DNA from: Arthrobacter bambusae
GTDB lineage: Bacteria; Actinomycetota; Actinomycetes; Actinomycetales; Micrococcaceae
DNA: 64,000 bases
Direction of reading: 5' to 3'
NCBI RefSeq assembly: GCF_022606295.1
Contig: NZ_JAHHZS010000021.1
Location: 1 to 64,000 of the forward strand
Below, piece by piece: positions 24,507 through 33,222 of this stretch. Position 1 is the stretch's first letter; every line of letters starts with the position of its first letter. The notes beneath the pieces are model-generated. The model made no database searches. It was not told the DNA's origin and saw nothing but the letters and a program-made list of their open reading frames with translations. The translations under genes were made by a program, and so were the position numbers.

Positions 24507-25712
24507 CTAATTGCCAACTATAGGGGACCGGAGGCTGCGCCGGATGATGCCCAGCTGGTCTAGCTGGGCGGACATCCCTGCACCGTCCGGAGAGTAGATC
24601 CAGGGGACCCCCGGGGTGGGTTGCCCCCCGGACTTCGACCGTCCGCCCGCGAGCACCGCCTCACCGACCGATAGCTGGCGGATCGCGATGGCCCTGACGT
24701 TCTGCGGATGGCGTTGGGCGAACTCGGCGTAGATGGCCTCGTCGTGCTGTCCGTCGTCACCAACCAGCAGCCACTTGACACCGGGGAACTCCGCCGCGAG
24801 ACGTTCCAGGGAGGTCCGTTTGTGCTCCTGGCCGCTGCGGAACCAGCGGTCCGGGGTGGGACCCCAGTCGGTGAGAAGCTTGGGGCCGGCGGGATACAGA
24901 TTGCGGGACAGGAAGCGCGACAGCGTCGGTGCGACGTTCCAGGCTCCGGTCGACAGGTACACCACGGGTGCCGCGGGCACCGTCCTGACGATCCGTTCGT
25001 ACAGCACAGCCATGCCCGGCGTCGGCGTCCTCGCGTGTTCGTCGAGTACGAAAGTGTTCCAAGCGGCCAGGAACGGGCGGGGAAGCGCCGTGACCATCAC
25101 GGTGTCGTCGATGTCGGAGACGACGCCGAAGTCTGTGTCGTCAGCGACGATCTGCACTGGCGCCTCCACGATCCTGGATTCCCCGGATTGCAGCGTGATT
25201 GTGTGCCAACCGGCGTCGAGGGCTACCGGGATACGCGCGTCGACCACGCCTCCACGGTCCGCTTCGACGTCATGATCTGTGCCTGCGATGGTCACGCGCA
25301 CGGCGGCGTGTGCCACGGGCGCACTCGTGAAATTGCGCCAGCCGCGCATTCCTTCCTGCAACGGGTTGAGCCCGTTTGCCTGAGCGCCGGACCCGGTGTC
25401 CCGCGCGTCACTGCGGACGACACGCGCCAATACCCGGACCCAGGAAGTGGTTCCGTAACCGGTGTAGGGGATGACGGTCTCCACCCGACCGCGCCGGATT
25501 GCGAGACGCGTTTGAAACTTGAGCCAGCCGTCGTCGAGTCTCAAGGCGAGGTGGCGGCGTACGCGGCTCGACGGCGTCGGGCTTGCACCGCTCGACGATT
25601 TCGGGTCGCCGCCGGCTACGCTTTCTGATTCTGCGCTCTCGGACTCTGCGCTGAGGGACAGAGTGGGCGGCTTCACGGAACGGGGACACATGGGTTCAGT
25701 CTGACATGGCAC
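24507..25712 (-). CDS. App1-family phosphatase (DUF2183)
   Basis: A 401-residue protein whose C-terminal half is the App1 catalytic domain, named for the yeast phosphatidate phosphatase. It has the haloacid-dehalogenase-type DIDDT motif (VVSDIDDTVMVTALP), YLSTGAWN, and LVGDDGQHDEAIY as the second acidic motif. The N-terminal half is a less conserved beta-rich region. The first start is GTG 25712; ATG 25691 would fit equally well. There is no signal peptide. The bacterial substrate is not established. Confidence 0.85.
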   Translation of the reverse strand: MPCQTEPMCPRSVKPPTLSLSAESESAESESVAGGDPKSSSGASPTPSSRVRRHLALRLDDGWLKFQTRLAIRRGRVETVIPYTGYGTTSWVRVLARVVRSDARDTGSGAQANGLNPLQEGMRGWRNFTSAPVAHAAVRVTIAGTDHDVEADRGGVVDARIPVALDAGWHTITLQSGESRIVEAPVQIVADDTDFGVVSDIDDTVMVTALPRPFLAAWNTFVLDEHARTPTPGMAVLYERIVRTVPAAPVVYLSTGAWNVAPTLSRFLSRNLYPAGPKLLTDWGPTPDRWFRSGQEHKRTSLERLAAEFPGVKWLLVGDDGQHDEAIYAEFAQRHPQNVRAIAIRQLSVGEAVLAGGRSKSGGQPTPGVPWIYSPDGAGMSAQLDQLGIIRRSLRSPIVGN

Positions 25713-25734
25713 AAGATGTCCGGCGGCATCCGTT

Positions 25735-26640
25735 CTACAACCCCAGGATCGGATCCGTGAGCAGGCGAATCAGCGTGCTCCGCCCAAGTGCGCTCATTGT
25801 CGGATTCGATTCGGCATAGTACCAGACGAGCCCGATTGCCTGCTGGTAGGCCCAAGCGGCGCCCCGCCTCCACTCAAGGTCCCCGATCGCGAGGCTGGTT
25901 CGCAGGGTTTCCCGTCGTGAGAAGTCGAGCATGTGCCAGGCGGCAACGAGGTCGAGCGCCGGGTCAGCAGGGCCGAAGCCACCAGTGTCCAGGATCCCCG
26001 CGAGGCGACCGTCCCTAAGGACCACATTTCCGGGAATGAGATCCTTATGGCACATCACATCGTCACCTAGACGAGGCAGTGATCTGAACGATCCCCAGGC
26101 CCGGCGGAGCCGATCCACCGGCAAGAGTCCTTCGCTTCGTTGCAGGCAATGCGCGATCCACCCGTCGTGCGCTGTCAGTTCCCCACCGCGGCCCTCGCCG
26201 GAAAATGAGCGACCCTTAGTATCCGCCTGCCGAAGGCTCCCGATGAGCGCTGCGACGTCCAACGCGAACGATGTGGATGACGCGACCGAGCCTGGGGTCG
26301 CAATCTCGCCCTCGATCCACGTTTGGACAGACCACGGCAATGGATAATCCCTGCCGGGGTCACCAATCGCAACTGGCAACGGAGACGGCACCATGCTCGC
26401 TGCGGCGAACTCGAGCATTGCGGCGTGTTCCGCTAGGAGGACTGCACGGACTTCGCGAGCGTCGCCGCCTTGCATCGGGAACCTGACGGCGGTGCGGGTT
26501 CCCACCCGATACAGGTAGTTGACCGTCCCGGTACTCTCGACCGCTGTGACCTCCGATTCGGTGAACGAAGGAAAAAGCCCTCGCACCAACCGCACTGCTT
26601 CAGACCGGTCCAGACTGAGCTGACTCTTATGCATGGCCAC
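25735..26640 (-). CDS. aminoglycoside phosphotransferase (APH) family kinase
   Basis: A 301-residue kinase-fold protein. The catalytic loop CHKDLIPGNVVL gives the H-x-D-x4-N pattern, and ILDTGGFGPADPALDL is the metal-binding D-x-G-like motif. The N-lobe (NYLYRVGTRTAVRFP) supplies the nucleotide-binding strands. Such chromosomal APH-like proteins phosphorylate varied small molecules, and drug resistance should not be assumed. Confidence 0.87.
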   Translation of the reverse strand: MAMHKSQLSLDRSEAVRLVRGLFPSFTESEVTAVESTGTVNYLYRVGTRTAVRFPMQGGDAREVRAVLLAEHAAMLEFAAASMVPSPLPVAIGDPGRDYPLPWSVQTWIEGEIATPGSVASSTSFALDVAALIGSLRQADTKGRSFSGEGRGGELTAHDGWIAHCLQRSEGLLPVDRLRRAWGSFRSLPRLGDDVMCHKDLIPGNVVLRDGRLAGILDTGGFGPADPALDLVAAWHMLDFSRRETLRTSLAIGDLEWRRGAAWAYQQAIGLVWYYAESNPTMSALGRSTLIRLLTDPILGL

Positions 26641-26818
26641 TCCCCCAGCCTACGCACGGGGCGCCCACTCACCGGTGAGCGTGCCGAAACTCCTCCCGCA
26701 GTCGGGCGGAACAGTATCCCCACCCTGAACAGAGTTCTTTCTCTCCACGTGAATCCGCCGTAGAGTCCGCTGTGGGCTCCTCCGGGGCCGCGCAAACGAA
26801 GATCTGGAGGCTTTTCCC

Positions 26819-27259
26819 ATGTCGCGCATCATGCGGTTCGACCATGTCGGTGTCACGGTTCGGGACCTCAATAAGGTGACGGCGTTCTTCGTCGGACTCG
26901 GGCTCGAAGTCGAAGGCCGGACGTTCGTGGAGGGCGATTTCATTGACACGGTCACAGCGATCCCGGATTCCCGTACGGAGATCGTCATGTTGAGAACATC
27001 TGACGGAGGAACCGGCGTGGAGCTTTCCAGCTTCGTCAGGCCGGACCCCCAGCCGGGATCGCCTGCCGCCATGGCCAACGAACTCGGACTGCGCAGCTTG
27101 TCCTTCGAAGTCGACGATCTTCAGGCGCGGGTCGATCGGCTGGCTGCGGAGGGGTATGGGCTGGTCGGTGGCATCGGCCAGTACGAGGGTGCCTGGCGAA
27201 TGGCCTACGTGCGCGGTCCGGAGGGAATCATCGTGTCCCTGGCGGAGCGGCTGAGCTGA
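26819..27259 (+). CDS. VOC/glyoxalase family protein
   Basis: A 146-residue vicinal-oxygen-chelate protein with two beta-alpha-beta-beta-beta modules: RFDHVGVTVRDLNKVTAFF opens module 1 (His likely metal ligand), LRSLSFEVDDLQARVDRL opens module 2, and GPEGIIVSLAE carries the final Glu. Start follows GGAGG. The family includes glyoxalase I, dioxygenases and antibiotic-binding proteins; the substrate is unknown. Confidence 0.87.
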   Translation: MSRIMRFDHVGVTVRDLNKVTAFFVGLGLEVEGRTFVEGDFIDTVTAIPDSRTEIVMLRTSDGGTGVELSSFVRPDPQPGSPAAMANELGLRSLSFEVDDLQARVDRLAAEGYGLVGGIGQYEGAWRMAYVRGPEGIIVSLAERLS

Positions 27260-27611
27260 AGGAGGTGGGCCTGAGGAGGAACCGTGTCACGCCGAGCAGG
27301 TTTTTGACGCTCCCGAGAGACATCAAGCCCGGGATTCCGGGGTTTCGGAAGAGCCCGGGGCCCAAAAAATTGCGTAGCGTGACGCGATGCCGACGTAGCG
27401 GCCAGACGTACTGCCCACCCAGGGACATTGGTTGAAGTCGTGTGAGAACACGGCATAGATTTCCGCCATGACGAAGGCCTCCCGGGGTGGAGTGGAGCTG
27501 TCTAAGAACCGCTGCTCACCCAGGAGGCCTTCGTGTCCCACCCTAACGCAACACCGACCCCTCTACTCCCGATAGTGGGCGTTTACGCGGCGGACCTTCA
27601 GGGGCGGCCAA
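27260..27611. other. intergenic stretch with an 11-base inverted repeat and transposase-like start
   Basis: This 352-base gap holds CGAAGGCCTCC (27472-27482) and its inverse GGAGGCCTTCG (27523-27533), 40 bases apart. Right after the second arm, GTG at 27533 opens a short frame (SHPNATPTPLLP) recalling the N-terminus of IS481-like transposases, which soon ends in the next gene. On the minus strand a frame from about 27400 down to 27260 (LRNFLGPGLFRNPGIPGLMS) looks like the tail of a lost gene. I regard the stretch as debris of an insertion event. No intact gene is supported. Confidence 0.35.
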
Positions 27612-28907
27612 TTAACTTACAAGGGCGCGGGTGTGGTCGTTGAGGAATATGCCGCGCGGATCGAACTCGCGACGTATCTGGATGAAGGTGTCCAGCTCCG
27701 GGTAGAGGCGTTCCAAGCGGCTCCTGGTCATAAAGTGGATCTTTCCCCAGTGCGCTCGTGGCTCGAATTCCTGCAGCACCGTATCGGCATCGCGGAAGAA
27801 CTGCCAGTAGTCGGTCCCGGGTTCGGTGGTCAGGGTGATGACGGTGGTGTCACGTCCCTGGAACTGGGACATGTAGCCTTCATCGGCCTTCACCCAGCGA
27901 ACCTCCACGGGGTATTTTTGGTCAGGGTGTTTGGTTCGGATCAGGTCCTGGACGGCCTCGACGGCGGCCAGTCCGACTTCGCTCGGCACAAAGTACTCGA
28001 GTTCATGGAACGGCGTGGTGAATCCGCCCGGGTAAATCCGGTACGAACGGTCGAGCCGGGCACCTTCCGTACCCGAAATTTCGCCCTCGTCCTGGATCTG
28101 CGCGATATTGTACCGTTTGGTGTAGCTGCGGTTTGCCATGCTAAGGCCCGGCGCGCCCGGGAGGTCCAAGAGCTCGCACGAACCTTCTTCCGGGCACCAG
28201 AGGAACGAGTAATGGCGGTTCTCGTCGATGTCGGACTGCCACGTTGCCTTGGTCTCCGCCCACGTGGGATAGGTGATTTGTTCTTGCAGGTAGTAGCGCT
28301 CCTCAACCGCCAACTCCACCTCAAGGAAGATCCCCAGGGTACCCAAAGCCACCTGGGCTGCCCTGAGTTCGCGGAGCTGCCCCTCGCCGATTTCGACGAT
28401 CTCGCCGTAACCATTGATCAGCTTCACCCAACGAAGGCTTGAGGAGAAGCTACCCAGGTCCTTCCCGGAACCGTGGGTGCTGGTTGAAAGCGCCCCAGCA
28501 ATCTGCTGTTTGTCGATGTCTCCCTGGTTGCTCAGCGCGAGGCCTTGCTCCCACAATGGATCGCCGAAGGCATTGATCGTGGTGCCTGCAAGGGCCCTGG
28601 CGCGACGCCGGACAGGGTCGGTTCCGGTGATGCCCGACAGTGCGGACATGTCCATCAGGACGCCCCCCGTCTGGACCAGCGGTGAGGACGAATGCCCTGA
28701 GCCGACCGCCCGCACGGGCAAGCCTTCGCGGATCGCGAAACGAACGGCGTCGAGCGCTTCTTGTTCAGTCCGCGGCCGGACGGTGAAGGCCGGCGTGGCG
28801 CTTTGGTTCCCGCCCCAATTGGTCCAGGTGACGTCTGTTCCGAAAGGGGCCGGCGGGGTGGCCGCGCGCGACGAGACTGATGTGCCGGGAAGGTTCGCGG
28901 TGGTCAT
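27612..28907 (-). CDS. FAD-linked oxidoreductase, D-arabinono-1,4-lactone oxidase family
   Basis: A 431-residue flavoprotein of the vanillyl-alcohol-oxidase fold. The FAD-binding domain shows VRAVGSGHSSSPL (the GxGHS motif whose His can carry covalent FAD) and STSTHGSG. The C-terminal HWGKIHF matches the HWxK motif of aldonolactone and alditol oxidases. The start follows GGAG. It is the last gene of the guanidino/aldehyde cluster with 28 bases to the next gene. Substrates in the family are sugar lactones or polyols; here an amino or guanidino alcohol is conceivable, but only from context. Confidence 0.85.
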   Translation of the reverse strand: MTTANLPGTSVSSRAATPPAPFGTDVTWTNWGGNQSATPAFTVRPRTEQEALDAVRFAIREGLPVRAVGSGHSSSPLVQTGGVLMDMSALSGITGTDPVRRRARALAGTTINAFGDPLWEQGLALSNQGDIDKQQIAGALSTSTHGSGKDLGSFSSSLRWVKLINGYGEIVEIGEGQLRELRAAQVALGTLGIFLEVELAVEERYYLQEQITYPTWAETKATWQSDIDENRHYSFLWCPEEGSCELLDLPGAPGLSMANRSYTKRYNIAQIQDEGEISGTEGARLDRSYRIYPGGFTTPFHELEYFVPSEVGLAAVEAVQDLIRTKHPDQKYPVEVRWVKADEGYMSQFQGRDTTVITLTTEPGTDYWQFFRDADTVLQEFEPRAHWGKIHFMTRSRLERLYPELDTFIQIRREFDPRGIFLNDHTRALVS

Positions 28908-28935
28908 TGCTAAGCTCCGTTGCTTGTCTGAACGC

Positions 28936-30468
28936 TCATGCGCCGTGGTTGATCATAAGGTGCTTGGTGCGGGAGTAATCGTCCAGGGCGTAAAGCGAGA
29001 GGTCCCGGCCGTAGCCGGATCCCTTGAATCCGCCCCACGGTACCTCGCAAGCCAACACCAAGTGTGAATTTACCCAGACCGTACCGAAGTCGAGTTGCTT
29101 TGGAACGCTCAAGGAGAGGCTTGAATCCCGGGTCCATACCGAGGCAGACAGTCCGTAGGGACTCTCGTTTGCCCGTGCAATGGCTTCATCGGTGGAAGTG
29201 AAAGTCTCGACCGTGACCACGGGACCAAAGATCTCGTGGGTGGCGATAGGCGCCCCGGCCGGCACGTTGCTGATGACCGTGGGTTCGATGAAGTAGCCGG
29301 GTCCTTCGAGGGCAGAACCTCCGATGGCTATGTGCAGGCCGGCGGCTTTAGCCTCGGCCAGCGATTCCTTGACTCGTTCGAAGTGCGGGTGGGAAATCAT
29401 GGGACCGATTTCCACGTCGTCCCCTGCCCCCGGAGCGCCGACCACCAGGGTGCTGACTTCACGCACCAAATGTTCCGTGAACTCGGCAGCCACCGACTCG
29501 TGCACAAGTACGCGGCACGCAGCGCCACAGTCCTGCCCGGCATTCCAGTACCCGGCGTTTCGCACGCCGGCGGCGGCAGCACGGAGGTCCGCGTCTGCAA
29601 ACACAACAACCGGAGCCTTGCCGCCGAGTTCCAGATGAACACGCTTGACCGATTTGGCCGCGGTCTCCGCGACGGCCTGCCCGCTGACAACGCTCCCCGT
29701 CAAGGCGACGAGGGCAACGTCAGGGTGTTCGGAAATCCGCTGTCCGACGGTCCGGCCCTGTCCCGTCACAACATTGAGGATTCCGTCCGGAATACGTCCG
29801 GCCAGGAGTTCCGCGAGCTTTAGCGTCGAGAGCGGTGTCTGCTCCGACGGCTTGAGGACGATGCTGTTTCCGGCGGCCAGGATGGGCGCGATCTTCCAGG
29901 CAGCCATCAGCAACGGGTAGTTCCACGGGGTGATGACGCCAACCACGCCCACGGGCTCCCTGAGGATCACCGAGGTGTGCCCGGTCGCATAGTCCCCGCC
30001 AGCCATGGACGTCAGCGTGCGGGATGCTCCGGCCATGAAACGGAAAGTATCAATAGTGCTGGAGACATCGTCCTCAGCAACGGTTCGCGGCTTGCCGGTG
30101 TTGGCGGACTCGATGATTTCGAAGACTTCACGGTTGGCTTCAATGATGTTGGCGATCATGTTCAAGACCTCGGACCGCTCCTTCGGCGTGGTGGCGCCCC
30201 AGGATTTCTGGGCAGCCACGGCGGCTTCAACAGCAACGTCAACGTCCGCGGCTGTGCCGGCCTGCACGGAGGCGATGACCAGTCCAGTGGCGGGATCTAC
30301 GACGTCGATGAGGTGGGTAGAGGTGCCCGGAACAAACGATCCTCCAATGAAGTGCCCGCCGGGCGGCAGAGGCAATGGCACGATGCCCGAGGCGTGGTGG
30401 GCTGCAGGGGAGCTGCTGTCTTCGCTCACGCGGCGGACGATGAACTGTTCGGTGTTGATGAGTGTCAT
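28936..30468 (-). CDS. aldehyde dehydrogenase, amino/guanidinobutyraldehyde type
   Basis: A 510-residue NAD(P)-dependent aldehyde dehydrogenase. The ATG at 30468 follows AAGGG; the longer frame has no family similarity. Motifs in order: ITPWNYPLLMAAWKIAPIL, LKPSEQTPLS, LTGSVVSGQ, LELGGKAPVVVF (catalytic Glu) and GQDCGAACRVLV (catalytic Cys in the DC-type motif typical of gamma-aminobutyraldehyde dehydrogenases). A roughly 35-residue N-terminal extension precedes FIGGSFVPG. With the ureohydrolase next door it may oxidise 4-guanidinobutyraldehyde or 4-aminobutyraldehyde; this is inferred. Confidence 0.88.
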   Translation of the reverse strand: MTLINTEQFIVRRVSEDSSSPAAHHASGIVPLPLPPGGHFIGGSFVPGTSTHLIDVVDPATGLVIASVQAGTAADVDVAVEAAVAAQKSWGATTPKERSEVLNMIANIIEANREVFEIIESANTGKPRTVAEDDVSSTIDTFRFMAGASRTLTSMAGGDYATGHTSVILREPVGVVGVITPWNYPLLMAAWKIAPILAAGNSIVLKPSEQTPLSTLKLAELLAGRIPDGILNVVTGQGRTVGQRISEHPDVALVALTGSVVSGQAVAETAAKSVKRVHLELGGKAPVVVFADADLRAAAAGVRNAGYWNAGQDCGAACRVLVHESVAAEFTEHLVREVSTLVVGAPGAGDDVEIGPMISHPHFERVKESLAEAKAAGLHIAIGGSALEGPGYFIEPTVISNVPAGAPIATHEIFGPVVTVETFTSTDEAIARANESPYGLSASVWTRDSSLSLSVPKQLDFGTVWVNSHLVLACEVPWGGFKGSGYGRDLSLYALDDYSRTKHLMINHGA

Positions 30469-30545
30469 GATTTTGCCCTTGTTTTCTAGCGCCGGTCGTG
30501 GCGTCGGGAGTTTATGGGAAGTACAGGCGGATGGTCTGCGGTGCG

Positions 30546-32003
30546 TCAGACCAAGTCGCTTGCGAGTACGGGGGCCTGGAACGTTGTGGCCTCGGCCTTC
30601 TTCCGGAACACGCGTGCCGCGACGTAGTAGAGCGGGGCAACCACAACGAGGCCAACGATCCATGAGAGGTCCACGCCACCCATTGCCGCTGCGACGGGCC
30701 CGGTGTAGATCGCTGTTGCCGAGAAAGGAAGCTGGACCAGGGCGCCTGCCACGTAGGCTCCGATGGCCACCCAGTTGAAGCGCCCGTACACTCCGCCGTC
30801 GCGCTTGAAGAAGTCTTCAACCCTGTAGTCGCCGTGCCGGAGAAGGTAGTAGTCGACCAGGTTGATGGCCGTCCAGGGAACCAGCACGTACATCAGGAAG
30901 GAAAGGAAGTTGGTGTAAAACAGGATGAAATTGTCGCGTGCGAACAGCGAGATCAGGAGTGCGAAGGTAAAGAGGATGATTGCCGCAACGCTTCGGGTCT
31001 TGGCGCGGGGCAGCCAGTTCGGCTTGAACGTCTGGCCAATAGTGAGGCTGCACAGCACGCCGCAGTAGAGATTCATGGCGTTCGAGGCTGCAACGCCGAG
31101 GCAGAAGATTCCCACGACTGCCAGGGTCCATGGCTGGAGCAACGCTCCCATGCTGCCGACGATTTCGACGTTGCCGGCGTCTGCGCCCATCGTGACCGCC
31201 AAGGTTCCCACCAGGGCGCCCAGGATCATCGGGAAGAGCGTGCCCAGGACGCAGCCTGAGTAGGAGGCCCAGAACGCCGGACCCGAGCCGGTGCCTTGCG
31301 GCATGTAGCGGGAGTAGTCCGAGACGTACGGAGCGTAGGCGAGCTGCCACAAGGCGGATACGGAGACGGTGGCCATGAAGCCGACCCAGTTGAAGTTTCC
31401 CTGGTAGAGGAAAGTGGCAGGCAGCCCGTGGACGAACATGATCCAGACGAAGGCCAGAAGCAACGCCAAACCAGCCACGATGCTGAGGAACCGAGCGTAG
31501 GCGTGAATGAGCCGGTAGCCGAAAATCGTGGCAACAACGCTCACGACGCCGATGATGATGATGCCCGCGTCAACACTGATGTCCGGGCTGACTGCGGCCA
31601 TTGCCTCGCCGCCAAAGACCAGGTTCGCGGCGAAGAATCCGACGTACATGATCACCACGATGACAACGATCAGTAGTGCTCCGAAGGAGCCGAATTGGCC
31701 GCGGGTCTGGATCATCTGTGCCACGCCCAATTGCGGTCCTTGGGCGGAGTGCAGCGCCATGAAGATGCCACCGATGACGTTTCCGAGGATGATTCCCACG
31801 ATGGCAGGCACAAAGCTTAGCCCGAACACCGTCGTGGCGAGTCCGCCGGTAACGATGGTCATGATCATGATGTTGGACCCGAACCAGATGGTGAAGAGGT
31901 CCCGCGCTTTTCCGTGGCGTTCGTTCAACGGGATGGGCTGAATGGTTTTGTCTTCGAGTCTGGGCACTTCGGTGACAGCGGCGGGATTGCTTCGGGTGCT
32001 CAT
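30546..32003 (-). CDS. NCS1 family permease (purine/cytosine/allantoin type)
   Basis: A 485-residue, 12-helix transporter. The N-terminal IQPIPLNERHGKARDLFTIWFGSN block is the NCS1 signature, with LGVAQMIQTRGQFGSFGA and APYVSDYSRYMP as further markers. NCS1 proteins import cytosine, allantoin, hydantoins, purines or thiamine with Na+ or H+. The start overlaps the ureohydrolase stop by four bases, which strongly couples transport to that enzyme. A guanidino compound or a ureide as substrate is therefore a reasonable proposal. Confidence 0.9.
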   Translation of the reverse strand: MSTRSNPAAVTEVPRLEDKTIQPIPLNERHGKARDLFTIWFGSNIMIMTIVTGGLATTVFGLSFVPAIVGIILGNVIGGIFMALHSAQGPQLGVAQMIQTRGQFGSFGALLIVVIVVIMYVGFFAANLVFGGEAMAAVSPDISVDAGIIIIGVVSVVATIFGYRLIHAYARFLSIVAGLALLLAFVWIMFVHGLPATFLYQGNFNWVGFMATVSVSALWQLAYAPYVSDYSRYMPQGTGSGPAFWASYSGCVLGTLFPMILGALVGTLAVTMGADAGNVEIVGSMGALLQPWTLAVVGIFCLGVAASNAMNLYCGVLCSLTIGQTFKPNWLPRAKTRSVAAIILFTFALLISLFARDNFILFYTNFLSFLMYVLVPWTAINLVDYYLLRHGDYRVEDFFKRDGGVYGRFNWVAIGAYVAGALVQLPFSATAIYTGPVAAAMGGVDLSWIVGLVVVAPLYYVAARVFRKKAEATTFQAPVLASDLV

Positions 32004-33004
32004 GATGCGGTCCAGGATGCTGCTTGCAATTGACGGACAGCGGACGTTTCGGCCTTGCCGCGATTCACCATCAGCGCGAGGAGGTCGAAGACAAGGGTGG
32101 CCGCGGCCACCGAGGTGATGTCTGCATGGTCGTAGGCCGGCGCGACCTCGACGACGTCGGCACCGACGATGTTAATGCCATCCAGTCCGCGGAGCAGGGC
32201 CAGCAGCTCCCGGGAGTGGAGTCCGCCCATCTCAGGGGTGCCGGTGCCCGGCGCATAGGAGGGGTCCAGGACGTCGATGTCGATGGAGACGTAGACCGGG
32301 GTGTCGCCGAGCCGCTCCTTGACCCGAGCAATGGCGGCGGGAACGCCTATGACGTCCAGGTCCGAGCAGCGGATGATCTGGAATCCGAATTCATGGTCGC
32401 GGAGGAAATCGTTGCGGTCATAGACCGGCCCGCGGATTCCGACGTGCATGGACCTATCTTCCACGAGGAGGCCTTCCTCGAACGCCCGCCGGAAGATGGT
32501 TCCGTGTGTGACCGGCTGGTCGAAGTAGGTGTCCCATGTATCCAGGTGGGCATCGAAGTGCAGCAACGCGACCGGTCCGTGGACTTTGTTCAGGGCCCTG
32601 AGCATCGGGAGGGCGATGGTGTGGTCGCCACCGATCGAGATGAGCTTCTTGTCCTCACTAATCAGGGGCAGTGCCTGCTCTTCGATTTCACGGACGGCCC
32701 GTGCGATGTCGTAGGGGGTGCAGGCGATGTCGCCGGCGTCCACAACCTGGACTTCGTTGACGGGCTCAACGTCCAATTCCGGATGGTACCCGGGACGCAG
32801 AAGCCGGGAGGCTTCGCGGACCGCGGCAGGACCGAAACGGGCGCCGGGCCGGAAGGACGTTCCGCCGTCGAACGGTACGCCGACGATCGCAATGTCGTAG
32901 TCCGGGACGCGGTCGATTTGGGGAAGCCTGGCGAAAGTGCCGAGGCCCGCATACCGGGGAACTTTTGTTGCGTCGACGGGGCCGATGGGCTGATGCGTTG
33001 TCAT
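32000..33004 (-). CDS. ureohydrolase, agmatinase/guanidinobutyrase type
   Basis: A 334-residue Mn-dependent ureohydrolase. The ATG at 33004 follows AAGGAT; the frame to 33121 reads into the promoter. The three metal motifs are intact: SIGGDHT, LLHFDAHLDTWD and SIDIDVLDPSYAPGTGTPE. The enzyme releases urea from a guanidino compound; agmatine, 4-guanidinobutyrate and 3-guanidinopropionate are the usual candidates. Guanidinobutyrase is favoured because an aldehyde dehydrogenase of suitable type is downstream. It leads the operon, divergent from a PucR regulator. Confidence 0.92.
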   Translation of the reverse strand: MTTHQPIGPVDATKVPRYAGLGTFARLPQIDRVPDYDIAIVGVPFDGGTSFRPGARFGPAAVREASRLLRPGYHPELDVEPVNEVQVVDAGDIACTPYDIARAVREIEEQALPLISEDKKLISIGGDHTIALPMLRALNKVHGPVALLHFDAHLDTWDTYFDQPVTHGTIFRRAFEEGLLVEDRSMHVGIRGPVYDRNDFLRDHEFGFQIIRCSDLDVIGVPAAIARVKERLGDTPVYVSIDIDVLDPSYAPGTGTPEMGGLHSRELLALLRGLDGINIVGADVVEVAPAYDHADITSVAAATLVFDLLALMVNRGKAETSAVRQLQAASWTAS

Positions 33005-33106
33005 GCCAGGATCCTTCGGTAGCTTGCTGCCGGGCGGCGACGCTGGCAGCGATGTTGGGAGGTGGGGGTGCTCGCCTTTGAGCGGGAAGTAGGTAATCCA
33101 ATTCTT

Positions 33107-33122
33107 AGTGACGTGCATCACG
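33107..33122. promoter_or_regulatory. Crp/GlxR-like palindrome in the divergent promoter region
   Basis: AGTGACGTGCATCACG fits the GTGA-N6-TCAC pattern of actinobacterial cAMP-receptor-type regulators (consensus TGTGA-N6-TCACA). It lies about 100 bases before both the ureohydrolase and the PucR gene, within the 218-base divergent region. No other element is obvious there. Confidence 0.5.
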
Positions 33123-33222
33123 ACGTATAGCGGTAGATTGACTACAAATGGCCGAGGCTCTTATACAAATGTCTAAGCACTCTGAAATCGGCCGGAAACC
33201 AACGATTTGGGAGCGCATTTTC

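Noticed and set aside
25735..26640. Antibiotic resistance call for the APH-like kinase
   Set aside because: The fold is clear but many chromosomal members act on other metabolites, and there is no mobile element or resistance context.
33148..33222. Earlier start codons for the PucR gene at 33148 and 33169
   Set aside because: They have no binding site, and the family N-terminus (MAITVAELVAEPQLGL) begins at 33223 behind GGGAG.
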